Source of the DNA: Infirmifilum sp. NZ
Lineage (GTDB): Archaea > Thermoproteota > Thermoprotei > Thermofilales > Thermofilaceae
Length of the DNA stretch: 64,000 nucleotides
Assembly (NCBI RefSeq): GCF_022693705.1
Contig: NZ_CP094288.1
Coordinates: 176,356-240,355 of the forward strand
Direction: 5' to 3'
The translations under genes and the position numbers were made by a program. Positions within the stretch are counted from its first letter, which is position 1, and every line of letters starts with the position of its first letter. Shown piece after piece: positions 24,317 through 32,186 of the stretch. Below the pieces are notes generated by a model. The model searched no databases. It was not told the origin of the DNA and saw nothing but the letters and a program-made list of their open reading frames with translations.

Positions 24317-24919
24317 GTGGAGAAGCTCACCCGGCTTGACACGCTCCTCTTGGCCCTGCCCTGGCTGCTCTTCACCGTCCCTTTCCAGCTCCTGCGCGGC
24401 CAAATGGTGGAAGCCATGTCCGTCGTCGCGGCTCTGCTGGCGGCGTGCGTCCTCGCTACCGGGAGAGTGAGGGTCGACCTCAAGGGTAGCCTGTGGCCCG
24501 CCTACACGCTCGGGGGAGCCGCGGCGCTGTACGCTGCATTCCTGGCTGGGGGGCTGTTCGCCAAAGCGACGGGCATGTGGTGGCAGGTAGAAGCCGTGTA
24601 CAGCTCGGTGAAGCCCGGCCTACTCCAGCTGCTCGGGCTGCTCGTGCTGGGCGTGGCGGAGGAGGTCTACTGGAGAGGCTACGTCCAAGGCTACGTTGTA
24701 GTGAGGGTGCTGGGGAAGAGGTGGTGGCTGTCCGTGGTGCCCTACTCCCTGGTTCACCTCGTCTCGGGGATGCCCCTGCTGGTCCTCGCAGCCGTACCCG
24801 TGGGGCTTGTGCTGGGCTTTGTCGCTGAGAAGGCCGGTGTCGCCGCCTCGGGGCTGGGGCACGCGCTGTGGCTTTACGCGGTTCTCTACGCGCTCCCCGT
24901 GCCAGCGGTGATCGGCTAG
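24317..24919 (+). CDS. CPBP (CAAX/Abi) family intramembrane metalloprotease
   Basis: Membrane protein of 200 residues with about seven helices. The glutamate pair in GVAEEVYWRGYVQG matches the EExxxR motif of CPBP proteases, followed by SLVHLVSG (His) and SGLGHALW (second His), the presumed zinc ligands and catalytic residues. The substrate is unknown; in prokaryotes members cut membrane peptides or relate to bacteriocin immunity. GTG 24317 is the start. It is convergent with the next gene (4-nt overlap of ends). Confidence 0.85.
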   Translation: MEKLTRLDTLLLALPWLLFTVPFQLLRGQMVEAMSVVAALLAACVLATGRVRVDLKGSLWPAYTLGGAAALYAAFLAGGLFAKATGMWWQVEAVYSSVKPGLLQLLGLLVLGVAEEVYWRGYVQGYVVVRVLGKRWWLSVVPYSLVHLVSGMPLLVLAAVPVGLVLGFVAEKAGVAASGLGHALWLYAVLYALPVPAVIG

Positions 24920-25428
24920 AGCTTCGGCTTCCTTCCGAGGGTCTCTGCGAGCTCCTTCACTACGTCCTGCTTACTCTTAGCTCTGAGAGCCTCATCGAGC
25001 TGCGGCCAGGGAACTCGTCTCTTCACCGGCTTGGGCTCGAGCTCGACCAGAGTCTCGGCGCTCCCAAGGCCGAAGGTGGACTCCGCCTTCACGACGATGA
25101 GCCCCGCTCCGCTCCTCCTGAGCTCCTCGGGCCTCCCCAGCGCCACGTAAGCCTCGAAGGGGACCGCTAGCCAGTGGATGTTAGCCACCCCCTCCTGAAC
25201 AGCTCGGGTCAGCCTCTCCAGCGCCTGCCTTGCCTCGCTGTAAGTGGCACCGACGAACACCGCGTGCACGGCCAGGGCTGGGGAGATCGAGACGGCAACC
25301 AGGTCGACCTCAACCCCTCCCGGCGTCCTGAGGCTTTCGAGGGCAATGTACCTTGCCCCGAAGACCCCGGCCCCGCACATGGCGAGGTGCTTCGCTAGAA
25401 CAGGCCGAGTCACCTTGTCGGGAGGCAT
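24916..25428 (-). CDS. Uncharacterised 170-residue protein
   Basis: No family recognised. The N-terminal half alternates strands and helices (RYIALESLRTPGG, EVDLVAVSISPALAVHAVFV, then IHWLAVPFEAYVAL and SGAGLIVVKAEST), which could fit a PD-(D/E)XK-like or related alpha/beta fold. The EVD and VHAVFVGAT residues may stand for a D...ExK-type site with the Glu and Lys lost. The tail is basic (KPVKRRVPWPQL). It is a lone gene between two convergent or divergent neighbours. Confidence 0.6.
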   Translation of the reverse strand: MPPDKVTRPVLAKHLAMCGAGVFGARYIALESLRTPGGVEVDLVAVSISPALAVHAVFVGATYSEARQALERLTRAVQEGVANIHWLAVPFEAYVALGRPEELRRSGAGLIVVKAESTFGLGSAETLVELEPKPVKRRVPWPQLDEALRAKSKQDVVKELAETLGRKPKL

Positions 25429-25526
25429 GAAGCTTGCCTAATCATCTGGCGCGGCTCAGGTAATTATGCTTATCCACCCTATAGCGGGCAGTAAAGGCTT
25501 TTAACCGGACAATCAAGTGCTCATCG

Positions 25527-25856
25527 ATGATAGTAACCACAACCCCCAGCATCCCGGGCTACAGGATCAAGTGGGTGTTGGGGGTCGTGACTGGCATGAG
25601 CGTTAGAACGAGGGGCTTTCTGGGCAGGATGGCGGCGGGGATAGAGGCGATTGTCGGGGGAGCCTCGAGCGCTTACGTGACCGAGCTGAAGAAGGCGAGA
25701 GATGAGGCGCTCAGCGACCTCATTAACTCTGCCAGGCAGATGGGGGCGAACGCCGTCGTGGGCCTAGACTTCGAGACCTCCGAGGTCCTTGAGGGCTTCA
25801 TCATCGTGACGGCTACGGGCACAGCCGTGGAGGTGGAGCCCGAGCAGGCGGGCTAG
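25527..25856 (+). CDS. YbjQ/UPF0145 heavy-metal-binding domain protein
   Basis: Protein of 109 residues with the family signatures VTTTPSIPGYRIKWVLGVVTG and SARQMGANAVVGLDFETSEV. Members form pentameric beta-alpha rings of unknown function sometimes called heavy-metal-binding. The start at ATG 25527 follows an AT-rich upstream region. Its end overlaps the convergent methyltransferase gene by 4 nt. Confidence 0.92.
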   Translation: MIVTTTPSIPGYRIKWVLGVVTGMSVRTRGFLGRMAAGIEAIVGGASSAYVTELKKARDEALSDLINSARQMGANAVVGLDFETSEVLEGFIIVTATGTAVEVEPEQAG

Positions 25857-27214
25857 AGGCCCAGACCGATCTCCGCCAGCTCCGCCTTAACGGAGCGGAT
25901 GACCTCGACCCACCCTGTACTGGGTGCGCCTGAGGCGGGGTTGTAGACCTCCCAGAAGGGCTTACCGTAGGAGGGGCTCCGCAGCTTCTCACCGTACCTC
26001 TTATAGAGCTCCTGCACGACGGCGCAGGCATCGCTCAGGCCAAGGCCCTGGGACGCCACCGCGGCGCCGAGCTCCGCCATGAGCTGCGCTTCCAGCCCCC
26101 CGCCGTTGGGGGCTGTTCCGTTCGCGGGAACCGGGCCCAGGAGGTGTAGGCCTGCCGCGGCTGCGGCCACGGTGTTGGCGGCCACCTCGTAGAGGTACTC
26201 CCTCGTGCCCAGCCCGAAGGCCGGCCACACGTCGGCCACCAGTGGTAGCTTCATGTGCTCGTTCGCCAGGCCAACCGCAACCTGCACCCAGATGCACTCC
26301 GCCGACGAGGTGGCCTTCTTGACGATGTGCGTGGGGTGGATCAGCACGTAGCCAGCCCTGTAGGCCGCGAGCGCCAGGATCGTCTCAGCCACGGAGACTA
26401 TCGCGGAACCCGCGGGGCCTCTTGCGAAGCCCCCGACGATCGGGTCGACCAGCGCCGCGCCGATCACCCCCTTCTCGAGGCCGACCTGCGCCTTGGTCAG
26501 CTGGGAGTAGTCCGTCTTCAGCTCGTTCAGCACGGGCAGGAGCTGCGCGTCCCCCTCGAGCAGGAGGCCAGCGGACATCGCCGCGAGGCTGGCGACGGAC
26601 GAGATGCTGCTCTCGCCGGCGAGGAGGTGCATCCCGGGCCTCCCGGAGTCCCTGAGCGCGCGGCGCAGGTGCAGCAGCTCCCTGACACCAGCCACGGCCT
26701 CGCTCGGCGCGCCAGCCTTGACCCTGACCCCCGACACCTCCTGTATGCTCCCGTGGTCCAGAGCGTCCACGAGCGGCTGCCTCGTGTAGGAGAGTGCCGT
26801 GGCGTAGAAGTACTCCTCGGGCACCGGCGTCCCAGCTAGGCCGCCGAACACGAAGGGCCTCCTCCTGTCGCCCGGGACCCTCGCCCACAGCAGCCTAGCG
26901 TCCAGCCCCCTGCCCAGCACCAGCTCGCGGCGCGCGCTGGCTAGGGCCTCCCGCAGCTCCTCCTCGGCGAACCTCGCGACCCTGCTCTCCTCCACCACGT
27001 AGAGCCCAACCTCAAGGGCGAGCTCGAAGCCCGCCTCGAACACCGACCTCCCGAGGCCCGCGTCGCCGGGCACGGGGCAGGAGGGGTCGTAGGCTACGCC
27101 GTGCTCCCTCTCCAGCTCGGCGACCCTCCTGGAGACCAGCTCGAGGTCGAACCTCCTCTGCTCGACGTACTCGCCGAGCCTCGCCCTCCCCTCGACCTGC
27201 AGGGGGGTCAGCAT
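25853..27214 (-). CDS. MtmB-family corrinoid methyltransferase homologue without pyrrolysine
   Basis: A TIM-barrel methyltransferase of about 453 residues that follows monomethylamine methyltransferase MtmB (about 458 residues) along its length: VFEAGFELALEVGLYV, VPGDRRRPFVFGG, the GRPGM segment, LNELKTD and the C-terminal YGKPFWEVYNPASG...PSTGW region. In MtmB the GRPGM segment continues to the amber-coded pyrrolysine; here that position is an ordinary leucine (L201, counting from GTG 27223; L198 from ATG 27214), and no in-frame TAG exists. The segments that in MtmB include E259, Q333 and Y335 also differ (GGFARGPAGS, ADVWP). It therefore probably methylates a corrinoid from another, unknown donor. 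ATG 27214 follows a GGTG site, 16 nt after the corrinoid gene. Confidence 0.8.
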   Translation of the reverse strand: MLTPLQVEGRARLGEYVEQRRFDLELVSRRVAELEREHGVAYDPSCPVPGDAGLGRSVFEAGFELALEVGLYVVEESRVARFAEEELREALASARRELVLGRGLDARLLWARVPGDRRRPFVFGGLAGTPVPEEYFYATALSYTRQPLVDALDHGSIQEVSGVRVKAGAPSEAVAGVRELLHLRRALRDSGRPGMHLLAGESSISSVASLAAMSAGLLLEGDAQLLPVLNELKTDYSQLTKAQVGLEKGVIGAALVDPIVGGFARGPAGSAIVSVAETILALAAYRAGYVLIHPTHIVKKATSSAECIWVQVAVGLANEHMKLPLVADVWPAFGLGTREYLYEVAANTVAAAAAGLHLLGPVPANGTAPNGGGLEAQLMAELGAAVASQGLGLSDACAVVQELYKRYGEKLRSPSYGKPFWEVYNPASGAPSTGWVEVIRSVKAELAEIGLGL

Positions 27215-27230
27215 GCGACGCACCTCTCGC

Positions 27231-27884
27231 TCAATCCCTGCCCAGCAGCTTCTTGCACTTCTCTACCGCCTCGACTGCGTCCCTGGCGTAGGCGTCGGCC
27301 CCGATCTCCCTGGCGAACTCCTCTGTCACCGGGGCGCCGCCGACGATCACCTTCACCTTGTCCCTCAAGCCCGCCGCCCTCAGCGCGTCGATGACGTTCC
27401 TCATCTCCAGCATCGTCGTCGTGAGCAGCGCGCTCATCCCCAGGATGTCTGGCCTGTAGGCCCTCACGGCCTCGACGAACTTCTCAGGCGGCACGTCGAC
27501 CCCCAGGTCCACCACCTCGAACCCGTTCACCCTCAGCATCACCGCCACCAGGTTCTTCCCGATGTCGTGTATGTCCCCGCGGACCGTGCCTATCACGACC
27601 CTCCCCCTGCCGGAGGACTGCCTCGAGGCCTCGAGAAGCGGCAGAAGCAACTCCCCCATCACGCCGTTGAAGATGTCCGCGGCAGCTATGAGCTCGGGCA
27701 GAAAGTACTCGCCCCGCTCGAACCTCTCCCCAACCTCCCACATGCCGGGCCTCAAGCCCTCCTCGACCACTGCAAGCGGGCTACAGCCTGCTCTCAGAGC
27801 CTCCTCTACGAGCTTGCGCGTCAGCTCGCCGTCCAGCCCCGCGACGGCCCTACGAACCCTGTTTAACAGATCCTTGCAGTCCAC
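27231..27884 (-). CDS. MtmC/MtbC-type corrinoid (B12-binding) methyl carrier protein
   Basis: Methyl carrier of 217 residues. The N-terminal four-helix cap (to about residue 90) with PGMWEVGERFERGEYFLPEL is followed by the Rossmann B12 domain. The cobalt-ligand motif is GDIHDIGKN with H106; SALLTTTM and VGGAPV complete the B12 site. It is the first gene of a two-gene operon with the MtmB-like methyltransferase and gives it the expected partner. A GCTTAAAG box about 26 nt before ATG 27884 suggests a leaderless message. A second methyltransferase (MtbA/MtrH type) or a RamA reactivator is not in the window. Confidence 0.93.
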   Translation of the reverse strand: MDCKDLLNRVRRAVAGLDGELTRKLVEEALRAGCSPLAVVEEGLRPGMWEVGERFERGEYFLPELIAAADIFNGVMGELLLPLLEASRQSSGRGRVVIGTVRGDIHDIGKNLVAVMLRVNGFEVVDLGVDVPPEKFVEAVRAYRPDILGMSALLTTTMLEMRNVIDALRAAGLRDKVKVIVGGAPVTEEFAREIGADAYARDAVEAVEKCKKLLGRD

Positions 27885-27918
27885 AATCCGATAACCTACG
27901 CGAAGACTTTAAGCATTG

Positions 27919-28032
27919 TTATCTCATCCGTGAAAAATGAAAACCCTTCTCAAGAAGGCCCACCGCCCCTAGAGCGACGACCAGAGCCCAGGCCTCTAGG
28001 AAGTAGCGGAGCACGCTCGCATCAATGAACAT
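27919..28032 (-). pseudogene. Truncated VapC (PIN toxin), N-terminal stub
   Basis: ATG at 28032 overlaps the end of the AbrB-like antitoxin gene, as in an intact vapBC pair, and begins MFIDASVLRYFLEA, the first strand and helix of a PIN domain with its first catalytic Asp. After about 14 codons the likeness ends and the frame stops at 27919. The rest of the domain is absent, and the methyltransferase promoter lies at the break. The toxin is dead. Confidence 0.6.
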
Positions 28033-28261
28033 CTTCTTCGAGCACTCTCTCCGTCTCACGAACCACCGCTTCATCTATCTGCTCAGCCGTGTCGTAGGCG
28101 GCTGGTTTAGCGGCCCCGTAGTGTTCTCCAACCTTTACGGGCACGAGCACAATCCGCTCACCCTCAACCCTGACTATGAAGCGCTTAAAGGGTACCGCAC
28201 GGCGCACACTGGCTGGAAGGTAGACCCGACCCTCGCTGTCGACTTCAACCACTATTGCCAC
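28022..28261 (-). CDS. AbrB/SpoVT-type antitoxin, orphaned
   Basis: Swapped-hairpin DNA-binding domain of about 50 residues (VVEVDSEGRVYLPASVRRAV...VEGERIVLVPV) and an acidic tail (AEQIDEAVVRETERVLEED) that would bind a toxin. GTG 28261 is chosen because a GCTTAATGG box is centred about 27 nt upstream; the longer frame adds 29 codons without family likeness. The partner toxin after it is only a stub, so this antitoxin is an orphan. Confidence 0.75.
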   Translation of the reverse strand: MAIVVEVDSEGRVYLPASVRRAVPFKRFIVRVEGERIVLVPVKVGEHYGAAKPAAYDTAEQIDEAVVRETERVLEEDVH

Positions 28262-28340
28262 GCTTATGCTGCGCTTTTGGCAGACCATTAAGCTTTCTGT
28301 AGCATCAGACGCTACAGTACTCCTAGAAGACTTAGTCAGT

Positions 28341-28652
28341 TCACTCAAGTATCAGGACGACTCGCTCCGGCGCGAAGCGCCACTCCTCGCCCTCGCGCAG
28401 CAGCCTGTACTCGACCACCGCACCGTCCTCCAGCTCCTCCACCGAGACGATGCCGGCCCTGAAGCCCCTCCCGGCAAGCAGGTAGGCGAAGTCCTCGAAG
28501 TAGTCGTAGAAGCCGCACGTCACGCAGAAGCTCCCCCTAAACTCAACCGCGAACCTACCCTCCTCAACCCAGAGGACCCTTGCCCTGCCCTCAGCCCCGT
28601 GGTACCTGTTGAACTCCTCCACAGCCTCCCTCAAAGCCTCCTCCAAACTCAC
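28341..28652 (-). CDS. Uncharacterised small protein
   Basis: About 103 residues with an N-terminal helix (LEEALREAVEEFNRYHG), beta strands (ARVLWVEEGRFAVEFRG), a CVTCGFYDYFEDFAYLLAGR segment with a C-x2-C pair, and C-terminal strands. GTG 28652 is chosen since a CTTATATTC box lies 26 nt upstream (28675-28682); a start at 28670 would precede the likely transcription start. No family is recognised; the two-cysteine motif alone does not prove metal binding. Confidence 0.6.
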   Translation of the reverse strand: MSLEEALREAVEEFNRYHGAEGRARVLWVEEGRFAVEFRGSFCVTCGFYDYFEDFAYLLAGRGFRAGIVSVEELEDGAVVEYRLLREGEEWRFAPERVVLILE

Positions 28653-28697
28653 AGCCACAGGAATAAACACTCAGAATATAAGGTTGACGCTCGGGGG

Positions 28698-30791
28698 CTA
28701 GCCGTAGGTGTAGACGTCTCCGCCGACGATGTCTGCTGGCCCCAGGGTGGCTGCGGTGGTGCCGCTGGGGTCGAGGACCTCGAGGATTGCGTTCCTGACT
28801 ATGAAGGCGTAGTCCTTCGAGGGGACCTCTGAGAGCCACAGCGGTATCGATGCCACGCCGCCCGCCGCTTTGGCGCTCGAGACCACAGTGGAGCCCACCC
28901 TCACCCTCGCCGTCCAGCCGTCCGGTAGGCCCGTCACGTTCACGAACCAGGGCCTAGCGTCCACCGAGACGACAAGGTTGTCGAACCTGACGGTGAGCGC
29001 CCCGCTGACCCAGTAGGCGCCCAGCCCTGGGTACACGGGATGAACGCTCTTGTCTCCGTCTGACACCTTGCGCGAGCCGTTGCTCCAGAGCTCGATGGCG
29101 TCGCTATCGCTGTCGTAGAAGCCTACCAGGTCGTACCAGACCCCGCTCTGGAAGGAGCCGTGCTCGCTGCTTATGGGGTGCCAGTTTCCGACGAAGCGGT
29201 ATATGCTGTAGTAGCCTGAGGAGTCGAGGGACCACTCGTAGAACTTCTTGTAGTCGCTCTCTCCGTACACTACTCCTGCCCGGCCGGAGCCTCCGGTGAA
29301 GCTCACCAGGGCCGCCACGTACACCTTCCCCGTCAGCTGCTGGGAGGTGTAAGTTAGCAGGCACTCTCCATCGTAGCTGCTGGGGTTGCTGCTCGCGGTG
29401 ACGTAGAGGAGCTTGTCTGTGCTGTCGTGCTGCCAGCTGCAGGAGAGGGGTGTGAGATTTGAGTTGATGGGGTCGGCGTCGAAGGTGTCGTAGTACACGG
29501 CCGCCCTTCTTGGGCCCGCGAGCAGGGGTTGCGTGACGGTGACTATCATGCTCCGGCTGTCGTCGTAGCTGTTCGTGGCTAGGTTGAGCACGGCTATTGT
29601 CCAGGTGTAGGTGCTGGGGGTTGTGGGGAGTGTTACCTGTAGCTGTGCCTGTGCCTGCGAGCCGGGTGGTATGGTTAGTGCTGTGGAGTTCACTAGGCCT
29701 CCGCTGCTGTCCCGCACCTCCACCCTAGCGTCGCCCTGCAGGTCCCCGGTGTTCGCGACAGTGACGCTGACGAGGGCCTTCGAGCCCGGTGGGCCTGAGA
29801 CGCTGCCAGTGCTGCTCGCTATCGCGAAGCGCGCCGGCTGAAGGGCTGTGACGGCGATTGCCTTGGAGTCGTCGTAGCTGCCTGTGGCTGGGTTCTTGAC
29901 CTTGAGTGTCCAGGTGTATGTGCCCCTCGCCGCGGGGAGCGTGACGGCGAGGCTGGCGGTCTGGGGCGCGGCGGGGGGTACTGAGAGCTGGGTCGCGTTG
30001 ACGAGGTTGCTGTTGTGGTCGTAGACCTCCACCACCGCCACGCCCGCCTGCTGGCCGGTGTTGTTCACCTTAACCACCAGAAACTGCCTCGAGCCCACCG
30101 CGCCGCTGATGCTTGAGTTGTAGCTGAGGATCGAGAAGCGGGGCGGCTGGAGGGGCTGGAACACAGCGGTCAGGTTAACCACCCCCGCAACCACCACCTC
30201 CACCACGGGGCTAGTGGAGAGGGCCGAGCCGTTCAGAAGCCACCCGGAGAAAGCGTAGCCGGCAGCCGGCGAAGCGGAGACACGCACCCTGCTACCAGCA
30301 GGGTACACGTACCTGCCGGGAGCAGGATCCGTGGAGCCAGAGCCAGGCGGGTACACGTATACCAGTAGGGTTGCGTAAGCTATGCCGCCGGCGCCGGTGT
30401 ACATGAAGCTGAACCCCGGGGACACCACCCCGCTGGCCCCGGCGACCGTTACAGTGTACCTCTCGCCAGGCTTGAGGCTTGCCAAATCTAGTCGCACGAG
30501 CACGAGCTGCCCGGGCTGCGCGGTGAGGTTGAGGCCGCCTGCGTGCCATACGAGCCTGCCTGAGCTGTCGTAGACGTAGACCGCGTCCAAAACCTCCCTC
30601 GTTTCGCCGATGTTCCTGACGTAGAGCACTAGCCCGCCCTCGAAGCCGACACCCTCCACCTTAAGGAGGGGGCGCGCACCACTAACGGAGGGCCTGAAGC
30701 CCGAGATGAACAGGTAGGCTAGAACCCCCGCTGCCACCGCGACCAGTACGAGGAGCAGGGACGCTAAGACCGGCGATACTCCCCTCTCCAT
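28698..30791 (-). CDS. Large secreted protein with type IV pilin-like signal and CARDB-type domains
   Basis: The N-terminus MERGVSPVLASLLLVLVAVA is a class III (pilin-type) signal: a short basic leader and a hydrophobic helix. A VSPV-type archaeal pilin motif is present. After it come a pilin-like beta segment, a repeat-like domain (about 170-210, YAFSGWLLNGS, InlB/Big-type), two CARDB-like beta domains (about 220-320 and 325-425) and a C-terminal concanavalin-like domain (about 430-620, YYDTFDADPIN...RFDNLVVS). It is probably an extracellular adhesin or filament-associated binding protein. ATG 30791 is 24-26 nt after a CTAAATATT box. It follows a normal-size pilin gene. Confidence 0.8.
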   Translation of the reverse strand: MERGVSPVLASLLLVLVAVAAGVLAYLFISGFRPSVSGARPLLKVEGVGFEGGLVLYVRNIGETREVLDAVYVYDSSGRLVWHAGGLNLTAQPGQLVLVRLDLASLKPGERYTVTVAGASGVVSPGFSFMYTGAGGIAYATLLVYVYPPGSGSTDPAPGRYVYPAGSRVRVSASPAAGYAFSGWLLNGSALSTSPVVEVVVAGVVNLTAVFQPLQPPRFSILSYNSSISGAVGSRQFLVVKVNNTGQQAGVAVVEVYDHNSNLVNATQLSVPPAAPQTASLAVTLPAARGTYTWTLKVKNPATGSYDDSKAIAVTALQPARFAIASSTGSVSGPPGSKALVSVTVANTGDLQGDARVEVRDSSGGLVNSTALTIPPGSQAQAQLQVTLPTTPSTYTWTIAVLNLATNSYDDSRSMIVTVTQPLLAGPRRAAVYYDTFDADPINSNLTPLSCSWQHDSTDKLLYVTASSNPSSYDGECLLTYTSQQLTGKVYVAALVSFTGGSGRAGVVYGESDYKKFYEWSLDSSGYYSIYRFVGNWHPISSEHGSFQSGVWYDLVGFYDSDSDAIELWSNGSRKVSDGDKSVHPVYPGLGAYWVSGALTVRFDNLVVSVDARPWFVNVTGLPDGWTARVRVGSTVVSSAKAAGGVASIPLWLSEVPSKDYAFIVRNAILEVLDPSGTTAATLGPADIVGGDVYTYG

Positions 30792-30800
30792 ACCCACAGG

Positions 30801-30812
30801 AAAAAGAAAAAA
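30801..30812 (-). terminator. Oligo-T terminator after the pilin gene
   Basis: On the minus strand TTTTTTCTTTTT lies 26-37 nt after the pilin stop codon, and the next gene has its own TATA box overlapping this point. The pilin is therefore probably transcribed alone or in excess. Confidence 0.5.
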
Positions 30813-30837
30813 TATTTAGTGCAAATTTTTAGACGCT

Positions 30838-31278
30838 TTAAGTCCTGTACGTCCAGGTGTAGGTTGCCTCCGTGCCCTTAGTTGTCACAACCTTCACGGT
30901 GTACGTCTTACCAGACTGCAGGCCAGCAGACGGCATGTTACTGGCGAGGATTTGAACGCGATTCACACCGCCTGGAGTGAGGGTTACGTCAGTGACTGAT
31001 TGATTAGCGATGACGGTGCCGCTGCTGGCGTCAATAAGGTACACGGCTGAAATGTCCACAGCAACATCTCCAATGTTCCTGACGTACACATCGAGGTTGC
31101 CGTTGCTGTAGTTTACAGCCTCGATCTTTATCCTCTCTTGGAGCTGCTGGGCGCTGGCTTGCTGGGTGAGTGTGCCCTGGTAGCCGATGATCCAGATGTA
31201 TGCTAGCACGGCGGCTGCGACGGCTATGACGATGAGCAGGAGTGTCGCGATAACCGGCGATACTGCTTGCCGCCTCAT
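30838..31278 (-). CDS. Archaeal type IV pilin-like protein
   Basis: Protein of 146 residues with an MRRQAVSPVIATLLLIVIAV N-terminus, the archaeal pilin/DUF1628 signal (basic residues, VSPV, long hydrophobic helix), then a QQLQERIKIEA linker and a beta domain. It would be processed by a PibD/EppA-type peptidase and assembled into a surface filament or membrane complex. ATG 31278 is chosen because a TTTTATAAAATT box is 26-30 nt upstream. It is related in its N-terminus to the larger protein encoded next. Confidence 0.88.
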   Translation of the reverse strand: MRRQAVSPVIATLLLIVIAVAAAVLAYIWIIGYQGTLTQQASAQQLQERIKIEAVNYSNGNLDVYVRNIGDVAVDISAVYLIDASSGTVIANQSVTDVTLTPGGVNRVQILASNMPSAGLQSGKTYTVKVVTTKGTEATYTWTYRT

Positions 31279-31325
31279 CGGTAGGTACAACTGCATGCCA
31301 ATTTTATAAAATTAACGTTAAAAAT

Positions 31326-32153
31326 CTAGAGGTAGTAGTCCCTCTTCGTCAGGCTGAGGAAGAGCTCGCGCAGCTCCTCGACTTCTCTCCTCACCTGGGG
31401 GTCCTGGAGCTCGCGTAGCCTCTGCTCGTTGGACTCCAAGACGAACTCCAGGAGCTTGGACGGGCTGGCCTCGTTGAGGATGCGGGTGTTGGGTATGAGG
31501 CAGTGGCCGCCGATGTAGTCGGGGTAGTAGACCGGCCTGTCGTGTAGCACGCTGTGGACCTCGGCGACGAACTCCGCCACCGTCCTCAAGCCCACGCCGT
31601 GGCGCCTGGCTATGCGGTCGACCTCCTGCCAGGCGGCGATCATCACAGCCCTGTAGACCGTCTCCCAGAGCTTTGCTAGCTCGAGCGCCTCAGGCTCCTC
31701 CTCGGAGACCCTGACCTTGAGGCCCATCTCCTCCAGGTGCCTCCTCGCCTCCTCCGCGGACTCCCTGGGGAGCGCTGAGACCCACTTGGGCCAGAAGTAG
31801 AGGTGCTCCTTGATCTTCGGGTGCTTCCCCCTCACCGGCGAGAACGCCACCGGGAGGCCAAGCTGGCCGTGCAACCTCCTCGTTGTGCCAGGGGCGACCG
31901 TGGAGTGCACTATAACGAACCTCGGCCTGAACTCCCGCGCGTACCGGCTGACGTGGTCCACGAAGCTGGCGCTGTAGGGTATCGCCACGTGCAACACGTC
32001 CACGGGCCTCGGAACCTCCTCGAGCCTGTGAACGGTTTTCGCCGGGTCTGCGTCGTAGCCGTAAACCTCGAAGCGGCCGGAGTCTCGGGCCACCTCGAAT
32101 AGCGCCCCTCCAACCTCGCCGAGCCCCACGACTAGTATCCTCGTCCTCGACAC
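31326..32153 (-). CDS. Short nucleotide-sugar dehydrogenase-like NAD-binding protein
   Basis: A Rossmann N-terminus (ILVVGLGEVGGALFEVARDS) and an overall pattern like UDP-glucose/GDP-mannose dehydrogenases, ending in a helical middle domain with YPDYIGGHCLIPNTRIL. The Cys stands where these enzymes have their catalytic Cys (GGPCFPKD). At 275 residues it lacks the C-terminal UDP-binding domain of the usual enzymes of about 430 residues. It might oxidise a smaller or unlinked substrate, or work with a partner. Surface-protein genes on both sides suggest a role in cell-surface glycans. Confidence 0.7.
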   Translation of the reverse strand: MSRTRILVVGLGEVGGALFEVARDSGRFEVYGYDADPAKTVHRLEEVPRPVDVLHVAIPYSASFVDHVSRYAREFRPRFVIVHSTVAPGTTRRLHGQLGLPVAFSPVRGKHPKIKEHLYFWPKWVSALPRESAEEARRHLEEMGLKVRVSEEEPEALELAKLWETVYRAVMIAAWQEVDRIARRHGVGLRTVAEFVAEVHSVLHDRPVYYPDYIGGHCLIPNTRILNEASPSKLLEFVLESNEQRLRELQDPQVRREVEELRELFLSLTKRDYYL

Positions 32154-32186
32154 CGGTGCTCAGAGAGCCCTGAGGGTAATAAACGT

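Noticed and set aside
26255-26839. Plus-strand ORFs over the methyltransferase operon (26255-26839 and 27213-27866)
   Set aside because: Both are antisense frames of the MtmB-like and corrinoid genes, which have clear motifs on the minus strand.
25853-27223. Amber (TAG) pyrrolysine codon in the MtmB-like gene
   Set aside because: The frame is continuous with no in-frame TAG; the corresponding residue is a sense leucine codon.
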